A stretch of DNA of 64,000 bases from Eubacteriaceae bacterium (GCA_022652985.1 JALCRY010000003.1:26131-90130); one strand, 5' to 3'. Positions 1 through 9,291 are shown, counted from the first letter of the stretch. Made by a program: numbers and translations. The notes: generated from the sequence alone by a model not told the origin.

Positions 1-1067
1 CGCATGAGCGCGGTGTAAAATGTCATCTGACGCTCAATATTTTTCCGCATAACGAGGACGTTGAGCCGATAGAGGAGTATCTTAAAAGGATCGCCGGATT
101 CGGACTTGATGCATTTATTGTTTCCGATCCGGGTACGATAGCGACTGTTATGGAACTGGTTCCGGATGCGGAGGTGCATCTTTCGACACAGGCCAATGTG
201 ACGAACTGGAAGACGGGAAAGTTCTGGCAGGATATGGGTGTCAAGAGACTCGTGCTGGCGAGAGAGCTGACACTGAAAGAAATAACGGAGATCAACAGGA
301 AACTGCCGGGAATGGAAACAGAGTCGTTTGTACACGGCGCAATGTGCATATCTTATTCGGGCAGATGTCTGCTGTCGAATTTCATGATCGAAAGAGACGC
401 CAACCGCGGGATGTGCGCGCATCCGTGCAGGTGGAAGTACCGTCTGGAAGAAGAAAAACGCCCGGGAGAGTATTATCCGGTAGAAGAAGACGACCGCGGA
501 ACATATATCCTGAACTCGCGCGATCTGTGCATGATAGAGCATATGGATGATCTTATCGGAGCGGGTCTCAGATCTGTCAAGATAGAGGGCAGGATGAAAA
601 GCATGTTTTATGTGGCGACAACAGTGGGCGCGTACCGGAAAGCCATAGATGCATATTACGATGATCCGGAAAACTATACGCCTGATCCGTCATGGATGAC
701 AGAAGTAAGGAAAGCGAGCCACAGGGAATTTACTACAGGCTTTTATTACAACAAACCGACGAATGAAGATCAGAACTATCTTACCAGCGCATATACCAGG
801 GACTATTCGTTTATCGGAAAAGTACTTTCATATGACGAAGAAACCGGAATGGCGGTCGTGGAGCAGCGGAACAAGATGAGCACAGGCGAGGAAATAGAGG
901 TGTTCGGACCCGGTACTGATTTCTTCACGCAGACTCTGAGCGAAATGTATGACGAGGAGGGAACGCCTATCGGATCGGCGCCTCATCCGCAGCAGATAGT
1001 AAGAATAAAACTCGAAAAACCTGCAGGATATAATTTCCTGCTCAGAAAAAGAAAGACAGATATATAA
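1..1067 (+). CDS. Peptidase U32 family protein (RlhA/TrhP-like), 5'-truncated by window edge
   Basis: The frame is open from base 3, so the start codon lies upstream of the window. The U32 signature ESFVHGAMCISYSGRCLLS is encoded at 321-377 and is followed by MCAHPCRW, which supplies the paired cysteines of the family. Studied members (YegQ/TrhP, RlhA, YrrN/YrrO) act in hydroxylation of tRNA or 23S rRNA rather than as ordinary proteases, and several were first annotated as collagenases. The C-terminal beta-barrel region (TRDYSFIGKVLSYDEE onwards) is complete and ends at the TAA at 1065. The family call is firm; which RNA is modified cannot be read from this fragment. The next gene begins 58 bases downstream with its own ribosome site. 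Confidence 0.88.
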   Translation, partial: HERGVKCHLTLNIFPHNEDVEPIEEYLKRIAGFGLDAFIVSDPGTIATVMELVPDAEVHLSTQANVTNWKTGKFWQDMGVKRLVLARELTLKEITEINRKLPGMETESFVHGAMCISYSGRCLLSNFMIERDANRGMCAHPCRWKYRLEEEKRPGEYYPVEEDDRGTYILNSRDLCMIEHMDDLIGAGLRSVKIEGRMKSMFYVATTVGAYRKAIDAYYDDPENYTPDPSWMTEVRKASHREFTTGFYYNKPTNEDQNYLTSAYTRDYSFIGKVLSYDEETGMAVVEQRNKMSTGEEIEVFGPGTDFFTQTLSEMYDEEGTPIGSAPHPQQIVRIKLEKPAGYNFLLRKRKTDI

Positions 1068-1125
1068 ATTTAATATATACTATTCGTATAAATATGATGT
1101 CAGAGTTACGAAAGGAGATAATCAT

Positions 1126-2493
1126 ATGGACGCAAGTCCTGACCCCGGGTTATTGCCGGAAATAGAAATTGCACTGTTATTACTTATATTACTGATCAAC
1201 GGACTGCTGACGGCAGTCGACAAGGCAATCGAATCGGTAAACAGAAACAATATCAGAGAAATGGCGTCAGACGGCAGCAAGAGAGCCGTACGCCTTGTAA
1301 AAATATTCGATGATTCCAAGAGGTTCATGTCGGCCACAACGGTGACTACGATATTTTTCGCTTTCCTCACGAGTGCGGTGGCAATCAGCATGAAACAGTT
1401 TTCACTGCATGGTCTGTTCAGCGGCCTTAAGTGCGGCACATATATTGCCGATCTGCTGCTGATAATGATCGTATCGTGTATTTTCCTCGTTTTCGCAGTA
1501 TTTCTGCCGAGACAGATAGCGCTTAAACACATTGAAAACACTGCACTGAAGCTTTCGGGGTATGCGGTTTTCTTTGCGCGCATATGTACGCCTTTTTCGG
1601 CATTCGCCAGGGCGGTGACGGCGGTAATACTGAAGCTGACGAGGCAGGGACAGCTGGTGAGCGACGAACAGTTCTCTGAAGAAGAAGTCATGTCGATGCT
1701 CGAAGTCGGGCAGGAACAGGGCGACATAAAAGAAGAAGGCAAAAAGATGATAGACAGTATTTTTGCTTTCGATGACAAGCTCGCGTATGAGATAATGACT
1801 CCGCGTACCGATGTTTTTACGATAGATATCAATGACGATCCCGCGAACTATATGGAACAGTTCATGGAGATGAGATATTCCAGAATACCTGTTTACGAGG
1901 GAGACCAGGATAATATCATCGGTATTCTCAATATCAAGGATTATCTTGTCCACGCATATGATGAAGGATTTGAAAATGTCAGGATCAAGGAATTCCTGCG
2001 TAAGCCTGTATTCGTTCCGGAAACCAAGAATATCGATTCGCTGTTTTTCGAACTGCAGAATATTTCGCAGCATATAGCTATTCTGATTGACGAATACGGA
2101 GGATTTTCAGGCGTAGTCACTATGGAGGACATCATTGAAGAAATCGTAGGCGATATCGACGATGAGTACGACAAAGAAGAACCTGAAATAGAAATGATTG
2201 ACGATAATACATTTTATGTTGATGGAACGATGTACATCGACGACATCAATGAAGAGCTGGGAACTGATCTGGAATCCGACAACAGTGAAACGATCGGCGG
2301 TCTTCTGATAGATGTACTGGGAGAGATCCCGGACGAGGACGACAGCGAACAGCGCATAGTGGAGATTGACAATTACACTTTCACTATCCTTTCGGTGCAC
2401 GACAGACGTATTGCGCGTGTGAAGATGCATATCGGCGAAAAGAAAACCGATGATGACTCAGATAAGGAAAGCGCGGAACAGGAGAAAAAATGA
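1126..2493 (+). CDS. CNNM/HlyC-CorC family transporter (DUF21, CBS pair, CorC-HlyC domain)
   Basis: This 455-residue membrane protein has the standard layout of the family. Four hydrophobic segments in about residues 10-170 form the DUF21 (CNNM) transmembrane domain. A CBS pair follows at about 215-340, starting at MTPRTDVFTI, and a C-terminal CorC/HlyC domain lies at about 350-440, ending in a charged tail. Relatives are Mg2+/Co2+ efflux proteins, and the older name hemolysin is misleading. The start follows AAGGAG at 1112. The stop overlaps the ATG of the next gene (ATGA at 2490), so it is translationally coupled to mtaB. Substrate is inferred from the family only. Confidence 0.9.
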   Translation: MDASPDPGLLPEIEIALLLLILLINGLLTAVDKAIESVNRNNIREMASDGSKRAVRLVKIFDDSKRFMSATTVTTIFFAFLTSAVAISMKQFSLHGLFSGLKCGTYIADLLLIMIVSCIFLVFAVFLPRQIALKHIENTALKLSGYAVFFARICTPFSAFARAVTAVILKLTRQGQLVSDEQFSEEEVMSMLEVGQEQGDIKEEGKKMIDSIFAFDDKLAYEIMTPRTDVFTIDINDDPANYMEQFMEMRYSRIPVYEGDQDNIIGILNIKDYLVHAYDEGFENVRIKEFLRKPVFVPETKNIDSLFFELQNISQHIAILIDEYGGFSGVVTMEDIIEEIVGDIDDEYDKEEPEIEMIDDNTFYVDGTMYIDDINEELGTDLESDNSETIGGLLIDVLGEIPDEDDSEQRIVEIDNYTFTILSVHDRRIARVKMHIGEKKTDDDSDKESAEQEKK

Positions 2494-3806
2494 AAGCAGC
2501 ATTCCATACTTTAGGATGCAAAGTGAACCAGTATGAAACGGAGGCTCTGAAGGAAAACTTCAGGGCCGCCGGTTATGATATCGTGGACGAAAATGATTTC
2601 GCCGATGTCTATGTGATAAACACCTGCACTGTGACCGGACTGGCGGACAGAAAGTCGCGCCAGTATATCAGGCGCATGAAGAAGATAAATCCGGACAGCT
2701 GCATCGCTGTGACGGGGTGTTATGTACAGGTGAGTCCCGATGAAGTAATGGATATTCCCGGCGTGAATGTCGTCGCCGGTACGAACGAGAAGCATAATCT
2801 GCTGAAATACATAAGTGAATACCACGGGAATGCCCCGGAAAAGCATGTGCGGGAATATGATGAACTGGCGGAATACGAAGAGACGGGGATAATCACGTCC
2901 ATGGAGTCGCGGACGAGGGCCTATATCAAAATCGAAGAAGGGTGCAACCGCTTCTGTTCGTACTGCGTCATTCCATACGCGCGCGGTCCTGTAAGAAGCA
3001 GAAGTATTGCCGAGATCGCCGAGGAAGCCCGCAGGCTTTCCGAAAACGGTTTCAGGGAAATTATCCTCACCGGGATAAATACGGCGCTCTACGGCTCGGA
3101 TTTTGGCGGTGGTGCCGGTACGGGAAAGCTCATGCTGGAGGAGCTGCTTGCGTGTCTGGAAAATCTTGCAGGCGATTTCAGGATCCGCCTCAGTTCTCTG
3201 GAGCCTACCGTTATAGATGAGAATTATGTCAGGAAGCTGTTCAGATTCAGCAGACTTTGTCATTCAATGCACCTTTCGCTGCAGAGCGGCAGCAGTGAGA
3301 TCCTCGCGTCGATGAACCGCCGGTACGACAGAGAGGGATATCTGCGGATAGTCGAAGCTCTGCGGGAATTCGATCCGTATTACGGCATCAGCACAGATAT
3401 AATAACCGGTTTTCCGGGAGAGAGCGAAGAAAATTTCCGGGACAGCCTGTCGCTGGTCGAAAAAGCCGGATTCTGCAAGGTGCACGTCTTTAAATATTCG
3501 CAGAGGGCAGGCACGGCAGCGGCGGAAATGACCGGACAGGTGCCTCCGCAGGTCAAAAAATCAAGGTCGGAAAGGCTTATTGAGGCCGGAAAAGAGACGG
3601 CTGAGGCTTTCTTTGCCGGGAATGCAGGCAGGACCGAAAAAGTGCTGTTCGAGGAGGAAGGCAGCAGCGGCGGATACATGACGGGATATACGGGAAATTT
3701 CATCCGTGTATATGCCGTTTATGATGATAAAGCGCTGAATGATTTCCGCGATACAGTGCTGATACGGCCGTTCAGAGACGGAATGCTCGGAGAAATAAAG
3801 CGCTGA
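2490..3806 (+). CDS. mtaB: tRNA (t6A37-C2) methylthiotransferase MtaB
   Basis: A radical-SAM methylthiotransferase of 438 residues that would convert t6A37 to ms2t6A37 in ANN-decoding tRNAs. Three N-terminal cysteines (C10, C46, C77) form the auxiliary 4Fe-4S site of the UPF0004 domain. The radical-SAM motif C-x3-C-x2-C is at C152-C156-C159 (GCNRFCSYCVIPYARG). A C-terminal TRAM-like region follows. The opening HTLGCKVNQYE is typical of MtaB (YqeV) rather than of MiaB or RimO. It overlaps the upstream transporter gene by four bases. About 85 bases without a clear terminator separate it from the HIT gene. Confidence 0.93.
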   Translation: MKAAFHTLGCKVNQYETEALKENFRAAGYDIVDENDFADVYVINTCTVTGLADRKSRQYIRRMKKINPDSCIAVTGCYVQVSPDEVMDIPGVNVVAGTNEKHNLLKYISEYHGNAPEKHVREYDELAEYEETGIITSMESRTRAYIKIEEGCNRFCSYCVIPYARGPVRSRSIAEIAEEARRLSENGFREIILTGINTALYGSDFGGGAGTGKLMLEELLACLENLAGDFRIRLSSLEPTVIDENYVRKLFRFSRLCHSMHLSLQSGSSEILASMNRRYDREGYLRIVEALREFDPYYGISTDIITGFPGESEENFRDSLSLVEKAGFCKVHVFKYSQRAGTAAAEMTGQVPPQVKKSRSERLIEAGKETAEAFFAGNAGRTEKVLFEEEGSSGGYMTGYTGNFIRVYAVYDDKALNDFRDTVLIRPFRDGMLGEIKR

Positions 3807-3890
3807 TTATCCTTGCGGCATATCGCCGGATGATGTAGAATGAATGAAACACTTAAAACAATCAGACAATTAAGATAGGGGGGACAGCAA

Positions 3891-4232
3891 ATGGAAGACT
3901 GCATATTCTGCAAGATCGCCAATAAGGAAATACCTTCGAAAACGGTATATGAAGACGATAAAATTTACAGTTTCTATGATCTTGAGCCGCAGGCTCCTGT
4001 TCATGTACTGATAATCCCGAAGAAGCATATCGCTTCAACGGATGATCTTACAGACGAAGATCAGAAACTGATGGGATATATGCTCTGCAAAGTCAAAGAT
4101 ATTGCAAAAGAGCTGGATCTCGTCAATGGATACAGGATCGTTATCAACTGCGGCGAAGATGGATTCCAGACAGTAAAACACCTGCATATCCATCTTTTAG
4201 GCAAGAGAAAGTTGACATGGCCGCCGGGTTGA
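3891..4232 (+). CDS. HIT family nucleotide hydrolase (HinT-like)
   Basis: A 113-residue histidine-triad protein. [13 protein letters not shown] at the N-terminus is the usual opening, with the CxxC seen in many bacterial HinT proteins. The triad HLHIHLLG lies near the C-terminus, and the family ending WPPG closes it. Such proteins hydrolyse purine nucleoside phosphoramidates and aminoacyl-adenylates in the cytoplasm. The ATG follows a weak GGGGGACAG site. The last codons contain the TTGACA of the rpsU promoter, so transcription of rpsU starts just past its stop codon. Length is normal and nothing is missing. Confidence 0.93.
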   Translation: MEDCIFCKIANKEIPSKTVYEDDKIYSFYDLEPQAPVHVLIIPKKHIASTDDLTDEDQKLMGYMLCKVKDIAKELDLVNGYRIVINCGEDGFQTVKHLHIHLLGKRKLTWPPG

Positions 4233-4241
4233 TAGTATAAT
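4212..4241 (+). promoter_or_regulatory. Promoter of rpsU, inside the HIT gene 3' end
   Basis: TTGACA at 4212-4217 and TATAAT at 4236-4241 are both consensus matches with an 18-base spacer. The -35 box lies within the last codons of the HIT gene, and its stop codon falls in the spacer. It directs transcription into rpsU, whose leader is about 40 bases. Confidence 0.8.
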
Positions 4242-4290
4242 ATCTAGGCGCTATAGGCATTATTTCGTAATGTCAGGAGGTGAAAAAAGA

Positions 4291-4470
4291 ATGGCACAGG
4301 TAATTGTAAAAGAAAACGAAAGCTTGGAAAGTGCTCTTAAGAGATTCAAGCGTTCATGCGCAAGAGACGGCGTTATGGCGGAAGTCAGAAAAAGAGAGCA
4401 TTATGAAAAGCCGAGTGTTAAGAGAAAGAAGAAATCTGAAGCAGCTAGAAAAAAGGCCAGAAAATATTAA
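4291..4470 (+). CDS. rpsU: 30S ribosomal protein S21
   Basis: A 59-residue basic protein beginning [20 protein letters not shown], the conserved start of bS21. It ends in an Arg/Lys-rich tail ([14 protein letters not shown]). The ATG at 4291 is chosen because AGGAGGTG lies at 4275, whereas the in-frame ATG at 4270 sits upstream of that site. bS21 binds the 30S platform near the anti-Shine-Dalgarno end of 16S rRNA. It is followed 31 bases later by yqeY, the usual neighbour in Firmicutes. Confidence 0.97.
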   Translation: MAQVIVKENESLESALKRFKRSCARDGVMAEVRKREHYEKPSVKRKKKSEAARKKARKY

Positions 4471-4501
4471 TTCAGATCAAATCGGATAGGAAGTGTAAAG
4501 C

Positions 4502-4948
4502 TTGACATTAAGCGAAAGACTGATGGATGAGTACAAGAGTGCACTCAAAAGTCATGATGAACTCAGAAAAAGAACTATCAGTGCCGCCAGGGCTGCAGTG
4601 AAGCAGGTCGAGGTGGACGAAAGAAGAGAACTCAGCGATGATGATGTTGTCGCTATCCTGACTAAGCAGGTCAAGATGAGAAAAGACGCGCTGCCGGACT
4701 TTGAAAAAGCAGGGCGTACTGACTTAGCGGATGCCTATAAAGCGGAGATCGGTGTTCTGGCGGAATATCTTCCCGAACAGCTTTCGGAAGAGGATATCAC
4801 GAAGATCGTGAAAGAAACGGCAGCTGATCTCGGTATCGACAGCGGGAAAAACAATATGGGGAAACTCATGGGAACTGTCATGCCGAAGGTCAAAGGCAAA
4901 GCCGACGGAAACGCGGTCAGAAAGATCATCGAAAATTTTCTCGGATAG
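4502..4948 (+). CDS. yqeY: GatB/YqeY domain protein
   Basis: A 148-residue helical protein of the YqeY family, which resembles the tRNA-binding tail of GatB. Recognisable segments are LMDEYKSALKSHDE, the PDFEKAGRTDLADAYKAEI helix and AEYLPEQLSEEDI, and the C-terminal MGKLMGTVMPKVKGKADG motif. The start is a TTG at 4502 preceded by GGAAGTG. rpsU-yqeY is a conserved pair, which suggests a role in translation, but the biochemical function is not settled. A strong terminator follows. Confidence 0.92.
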   Translation: MTLSERLMDEYKSALKSHDELRKRTISAARAAVKQVEVDERRELSDDDVVAILTKQVKMRKDALPDFEKAGRTDLADAYKAEIGVLAEYLPEQLSEEDITKIVKETAADLGIDSGKNNMGKLMGTVMPKVKGKADGNAVRKIIENFLG

Positions 4949-4979
4949 AATTTAAAACAATTGAAAAACAAGATTTTCT

Positions 4980-5012
4980 CTGCCGGCAGCGAATATACTG
5001 CCGGCAGTTTTT
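4980..5012 (+). terminator. Rho-independent terminator after yqeY
   Basis: CTGCCGGCAG at 4980-4989 is repeated at 4998-5007. Each arm is itself palindromic, so the two pair perfectly, and TTTTT follows directly. It closes the rpsU-yqeY unit. Confidence 0.85.
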
Positions 5013-5047
5013 ATCATACGTCCGGCGTAAAAAAATGCATTTCTTAA

Positions 5048-5076
5048 TGCGACAGTATATTCTTTAGTGGTATAAT
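5048..5076 (+). promoter_or_regulatory. Probable promoter of the phoH-recO operon
   Basis: A perfect TATAAT at 5071-5076 lies 34 bases upstream of the TTG start of phoH. A poor -35 candidate (TGCGAC at 5048) is 17 bases upstream of it. It is the first promoter-like site after the yqeY terminator. Confidence 0.5.
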
Positions 5077-5109
5077 GAATCATATCTATAAACAGGAGGA
5101 CCGCGTTTA

Positions 5110-6084
5110 TTGGAGAACATCATCAAGATCAGACTGCACGAGGGGCTCGACAGAGCGGAGCTTTTCGGAAATATGGACAAGAATCTGATATCGTTGAAGG
5201 ACGCTCTTAAAGTCGATATCATCCAGCGTGACAATGAGCTGGTGATCAAAGGAGAAGACACAGGAAAGGCAGAGACTGTCATAAACGAACTCATCGGCAT
5301 AATAGATTCCGGCGAGAATCTGGACAGTCAGAAAGTGAGTTATGTCATTTCTCTGGTGGAGAAGGGCCTTTCATACAAAGACGGAAATATCGACAGGGAT
5401 ATCATCTGTTATACACATATGGGCAAGCCGCTGAAGCCTAAAACGCTCGGACAGAAGGCATATGTGAATGCCATCAGGAACAAGGATATCGTATTCGGTA
5501 TCGGGCCTGCGGGCACCGGCAAAACATACATCGCGGTCGCGATGGCTGTTACAGCATATAAGAAAAAACAAGTACAGAAAATCATACTGACGAGGCCTGC
5601 GGTGGAAGCAGGGGAAAGACTCGGGTTCCTGCCCGGAGATCTTCAGGAGAAAGTGGATCCATACCTTCGCCCGCTTTATGATGCGCTTTATGATGTGCTC
5701 GGACGCGACAGTGCAATGAGGCTCAAGGAAAAGGAAGTCATCGAAATCGTTCCGCTCGCATATATGAGAGGGCGTACTCTGGACAATTCGTTCATTATTC
5801 TGGATGAAGCGCAGAATACGACGAAGGAACAGATGAAGATGTCGCTTACGCGTATGGGCTTCGGCTCCAAACTTATCGTTACCGGTGACATAACGCAGAT
5901 AGACCTTCCGCGAGGGAAGAGATCCGGTCTCGTGGAGGCGGCGAAGGTGCTGAAGAATATCGACGATATAGGTTTCTGCTATCTGAAAGATGTCGACGTT
6001 GTGAGGCATCAGCTGGTCAGAAAGATAATCGGTGCATATGAAAGATATTACAGAGAAAATCCGGGAGAAGATGAATGGAACTGA
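5110..6084 (+). CDS. phoH: PhoH family ATPase
   Basis: A 324-residue P-loop protein of the PhoH/YbeZ type. An N-terminal KH-like region (about 10-75) precedes the ATPase domain. The Walker A is GPAGTGKTYIA and the Walker B is FIILDEAQN, and the ending lies at the usual place before ybeY. The TTG start at 5110 is supported by AGGAGG at 5095. PhoH-like proteins are linked to RNA metabolism and partner YbeY. The gene overlaps ybeY by ten bases, the standard phoH-ybeY arrangement. Confidence 0.93.
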   Translation: MENIIKIRLHEGLDRAELFGNMDKNLISLKDALKVDIIQRDNELVIKGEDTGKAETVINELIGIIDSGENLDSQKVSYVISLVEKGLSYKDGNIDRDIICYTHMGKPLKPKTLGQKAYVNAIRNKDIVFGIGPAGTGKTYIAVAMAVTAYKKKQVQKIILTRPAVEAGERLGFLPGDLQEKVDPYLRPLYDALYDVLGRDSAMRLKEKEVIEIVPLAYMRGRTLDNSFIILDEAQNTTKEQMKMSLTRMGFGSKLIVTGDITQIDLPRGKRSGLVEAAKVLKNIDDIGFCYLKDVDVVRHQLVRKIIGAYERYYRENPGEDEWN

Positions 6085-6527
6085 TATTTGACGGAGCGGC
6101 TCCGTCCGGGAAAGCAGCTGATCTAATGAAAGAGGCCGCTGAAATGTGTCTTGAACGCGAAGGCGTAAGATCGGAGGACACGGAAGTCAGCGTAACCTTT
6201 GTCGGACTGGAAGAAATCAAAGAGATCAATAAGGAATTCAGGAATATCGACAGTTCTACGGATGTGCTTTCTTTTCCGCAGTTCAACGATCCGCAGGAAA
6301 TCCCCGCGGAAGGCAGGATCAGCATCGGAGATGTCGTGATCTGCACGGAACAGGCATTACTGCAGGCTGAGGAATTCGGCCATTCGGAGGACCGAGAACT
6401 CGTTTATCTGTTCGTGCACAGCATTTTCCATCTGCTCGGATATGATCACATGAACGACGATGACAAGGCTGAGATGCGCGCGGCGGAAGAAGATATCATG
6501 TCTAAGATAGGACTCGAGAGGCAATAA
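6075..6527 (+). CDS. ybeY: Endoribonuclease YbeY (rRNA maturation factor)
   Basis: A 150-residue metalloprotein with the Zn-binding motif HSIFHLLGYDH (H-x3-H-x5-H) in the C-terminal third. It also has the conserved STDVLSFP segment. YbeY contributes to 16S rRNA 3'-end maturation and ribosome quality control. It overlaps phoH upstream and its stop shares one base with the ATG of cdd, so the three are coupled. A diacylglycerol kinase gene, often found between ybeY and cdd in Firmicutes, is absent here. Confidence 0.94.
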   Translation: MELIFDGAAPSGKAADLMKEAAEMCLEREGVRSEDTEVSVTFVGLEEIKEINKEFRNIDSSTDVLSFPQFNDPQEIPAEGRISIGDVVICTEQALLQAEEFGHSEDRELVYLFVHSIFHLLGYDHMNDDDKAEMRAAEEDIMSKIGLERQ

Positions 6528-6901
6528 TGTACAGAGAATTATATGAAAAAGCAAAGGAAGCATATGTGAATGCGTATGCGCCTTATTCGAAGCTGCATGT
6601 AGGTGCGGCCATTCTGTGCGGAGACGGGACCGTGTTCACGGGAGTCAATGTGGAGAATGCATCGTATGGTGCGGGAATATGCGCCGAGCGTTCGGCTGCA
6701 GTAACGGCGGTGACGCACGGGCACCGCGATTTCCGGGTGATAGCGATATGCTCGGATGCGGGGGAGGCATGGCCGTGCGGGATATGCAGACAGTTCCTCT
6801 ATGAATTTGCTCCGGACATGAAAGTAGTGACCGGCAGCGATGCGGAGCATCTGGAAATACTTGGACTTGCAGAATTATTACCGAAAGGATGGACACTGTG
6901 A
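6527..6901 (+). CDS. cdd: Cytidine deaminase
   Basis: A 124-residue tetrameric-type cytidine deaminase for pyrimidine salvage (cytidine and deoxycytidine to uridine and deoxyuridine). The zinc site is clear: CAERSA carries the first Cys and the catalytic Glu, and PCGICRQFL the other two Cys. The start segment APYSKLHVGAAI is typical. It overlaps ybeY by one base and era by 13 bases. Its GC-richer stretch around 6720-6790 shows no frame disruption. Confidence 0.94.
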   Translation: MYRELYEKAKEAYVNAYAPYSKLHVGAAILCGDGTVFTGVNVENASYGAGICAERSAAVTAVTHGHRDFRVIAICSDAGEAWPCGICRQFLYEFAPDMKVVTGSDAEHLEILGLAELLPKGWTL

Positions 6902-7788
6902 AAAGCGGATTCATAAGCATTATCGGCAGACCGAATGTCGGAAAATCTACTCTGCTCAATGCGATAATCGGGGAGAAGGTCGCCATAGCGACAAATAAGC
7001 CGCAGACGACCAGAAACACGATAAGAGGAATATATACGGATGATAAAAATGAAGTTCAGATGATCTTCATCGATACTCCGGGAATACATAAGCCGAGGAA
7101 CAAGCTCGGTGAATTTATGACAGACAGCGCGCTCGGGACCTTCAGCGAAGTGGATGCGATCCTTTTTCTGGTCGATGATCTTCTGGAGGCGGGGCCGGGG
7201 GACAAATATATAGTCGATCTGCTGAAAGATGTCAAAACACCGAAATTCCTGGTGATAAACAAGATCGACATTCTCGGACCGGAAAAATATAAACAGATCT
7301 TCGAGGAGTATCAGGAGATTGGAATATTTGAAAATATTTTCGGGGTTTCGGCGGCGAAAGGCACCAATGTGAGCGATGTCATTTCCCAGACTGAAAGACT
7401 GATGCCGGAGGGTCCGATGTTTTTCCCGGCCGATATGATGACGGACTATCCGGAGAGATTTCTCGTAAGCGAGATCATCAGAGAAAAAACTCTCATGTAC
7501 CTCGACGAGGAAGTCCCGCACGGAGTTGCGGTGGCTATCGAACAGTACGAGGAGACGGAAACGATCGACAAAATCAGCGCCGTTATTTACTGCGAGAAAA
7601 AATCGCACAAGGGAATAATCATCGGCAAGGGCGGAAGAAAACTGAAAGGCATCGGCAAGGCCGCCAGGCAGGAGATAGAAGCGCTTCTGGGATGCAAGGT
7701 GTATCTGCAGCTGTGGGTGAAGGTCAAGGAGAACTGGAGAGATTCGGATATTGCTCTTTCCAATTTCGGATATAAGGAACAGAGATAA
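6889..7788 (+). CDS. era: GTPase Era
   Basis: A 299-residue GTPase acting in 16S rRNA maturation and 30S assembly. The G motifs are GRPNVGKST (G1), DTPG (G3), NKID (G4) and VSAAKGTNV (G5). The C-terminal KH domain contains GIIIGKGGRKLKGIGKAAR. The ATG at 6889 lies inside cdd; the GTG at 6898 is a less likely alternative. recO follows with no gap, giving the common ybeY-cdd-era-recO order. Confidence 0.96.
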   Translation: MDTVKSGFISIIGRPNVGKSTLLNAIIGEKVAIATNKPQTTRNTIRGIYTDDKNEVQMIFIDTPGIHKPRNKLGEFMTDSALGTFSEVDAILFLVDDLLEAGPGDKYIVDLLKDVKTPKFLVINKIDILGPEKYKQIFEEYQEIGIFENIFGVSAAKGTNVSDVISQTERLMPEGPMFFPADMMTDYPERFLVSEIIREKTLMYLDEEVPHGVAVAIEQYEETETIDKISAVIYCEKKSHKGIIIGKGGRKLKGIGKAARQEIEALLGCKVYLQLWVKVKENWRDSDIALSNFGYKEQR

Positions 7789-8538
7789 ATGTTTTCGTAC
7801 AGCGACGGGATCATTTTAAGACAGACAAAGATTCTGGGAGGACGCAGAATGATCCTCCTGTTTACGCGCGATCTGGGCAAGATCAGCGCCGGCACCAGGA
7901 TAGACGAAAAGAGCAAAAGCAAATCAGCTCTCGCGATGAGGCCTTTTGTTTACGGCAGATACGAGATAAGAGACGTAAGGGACAATAAGTACATCAGCAG
8001 CGGGGAAGTCATCAGAAGTCATTACAAGATAGGCGAGGATATCGATAAGTTCATGATGTGCTCATACGCTCTTGAATTTGCCGGAAAACTTGCGCTGGAA
8101 GACATGCCCATGCCGGGACTTTTCGACATTACTGCCGGCTTCCTGGATGCCATGGAAACGAGAAAGAGCAGTTTCGGGACGCTGCTGCTGGCGTATATAG
8201 TAAAGGCGATGGCGGAAGCGGGGTATACGCCCGAGACCGGGCACTGCGTTTCCTGCGGGAAAGATAAGCCCGCAGCGGCTTTTTCAGTAAAGGACGGAGG
8301 GATAATCTGTGAAGATTGTCTGCGACAAAAGAAAGATACAGAATCGTTGATTTACGAGGTCGATTTTGGTATAGTAGGTATATTAAGGTACTTTCTTGAT
8401 AATCCCTTTGAATCCTTTGAAAGGCTCGCACTCGAAGAGTCGAAGCTCAAGCGGATGAGAGAGATCATGAAGCAGTATTCCGCTTATTATTTAGACCTCG
8501 GAGATCTAAAGAGCGAAAGTTTTTTAGCGGACGAATGA
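7789..8538 (+). CDS. recO: DNA repair protein RecO
   Basis: A 249-residue RecFOR-pathway mediator. An N-terminal OB fold (FSYSDGIILRQTKILGG) is followed by a helical domain. The zinc-finger cysteines are CVSCGKDK and IICEDCL. RecO anneals DNA strands and helps load RecA onto SSB-coated gaps. The ATG directly follows the era stop codon, so translation is presumably coupled. Length and cysteines are complete. Confidence 0.92.
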   Translation: MFSYSDGIILRQTKILGGRRMILLFTRDLGKISAGTRIDEKSKSKSALAMRPFVYGRYEIRDVRDNKYISSGEVIRSHYKIGEDIDKFMMCSYALEFAGKLALEDMPMPGLFDITAGFLDAMETRKSSFGTLLLAYIVKAMAEAGYTPETGHCVSCGKDKPAAAFSVKDGGIICEDCLRQKKDTESLIYEVDFGIVGILRYFLDNPFESFERLALEESKLKRMREIMKQYSAYYLDLGDLKSESFLADE

Positions 8539-8556
8539 TACAAAGGAGGTAGGACC

Positions 8557-9267
8557 ATGGAAATCACATTAGAAAAAATTGAACTGGTGAAAGACAGAAC
8601 AGGTGTCACTTATAAAGAGGCGAAAGACGCATTGGAAGCGGCTGACGGAAGCGTTGTTGACGCTATTATCAATATTGAGGATAATATCGACAACAGAGAC
8701 AAGAAAAACGTCGGCGAGCAGGGAGCTGCAGTCGTCGAAGCTATCGGCGATGCTGTCAAAAAGGGCAATGTTTCAAAGATCGTCGTCAAGAACAAGGACG
8801 GAGAAGTTCTTCTGAACATCCCGGTCAATGCAGGAATAATCGGCGCTGTTATCGCACCGTGGGGAGTTCTCGCGGGAGTTATCGCCTCGTTCGGTTTCAA
8901 ATGCATCGTGGAGATAGTGAAGGATGACGGAACTATTGTCGATGTCAGCGAAAGAGTTACCGAAAAAATCAACAAGGGCGTTGAAAAGGGTTCTGAGATA
9001 GCGGGACAGGTCAAAACAAAGGGCGCCAAGGTATATGAAGATGTCAGAAGCGGCGATGCTATGGATAAAGCGGCTGATTTAAGAGATAAGGCTGCAGATC
9101 TTGCTGCAGGCGCAAAAGACAAATTCGGCAGCAAAGCGGCAGACATAGCGGACGAAGTCAAGGAAAAGGCGGAAGATGCAGCAGATGACGCGAAAGACGC
9201 AGTTGACGAAGTCAAGGATAAGGCAGAGGATATCGCAGACGATATCAAAGATAAATTCGATAAATAA
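8557..9267 (+). CDS. DUF4342 protein with UBA-like start and amphipathic repeat tail
   Basis: A 236-residue protein with three visible parts. Residues 1-45 resemble a UBA/TS-N fold (ELVKDRTGVTYKEAKDALEAADGS), as in elongation factor Ts. Residues about 60-130 match the DUF4342 core, with a hydrophobic GIIGAVIAPWGVLAGVIASFGF that could insert in or lie on a membrane. Residues 140-236 are 11-residue-like Ala/Lys/Asp repeats (KAADLRDKAADLAAGAKDK) predicted to be a long amphipathic helix, as in YtxH or LEA-like proteins. GGAGGT precedes the ATG. Function is unknown; a stress or envelope role is only inferred. Confidence 0.8.
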   Translation: MEITLEKIELVKDRTGVTYKEAKDALEAADGSVVDAIINIEDNIDNRDKKNVGEQGAAVVEAIGDAVKKGNVSKIVVKNKDGEVLLNIPVNAGIIGAVIAPWGVLAGVIASFGFKCIVEIVKDDGTIVDVSERVTEKINKGVEKGSEIAGQVKTKGAKVYEDVRSGDAMDKAADLRDKAADLAAGAKDKFGSKAADIADEVKEKAEDAADDAKDAVDEVKDKAEDIADDIKDKFDK

Positions 9268-9291
9268 TAGAAGGGCAAGGAACATAATAAG

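Noticed and set aside
9268..9291. T-box leader for glyS
   Set aside because: The gap upstream is only 24 bases and the DUF4342 gene upstream has no T-box-like leader either.
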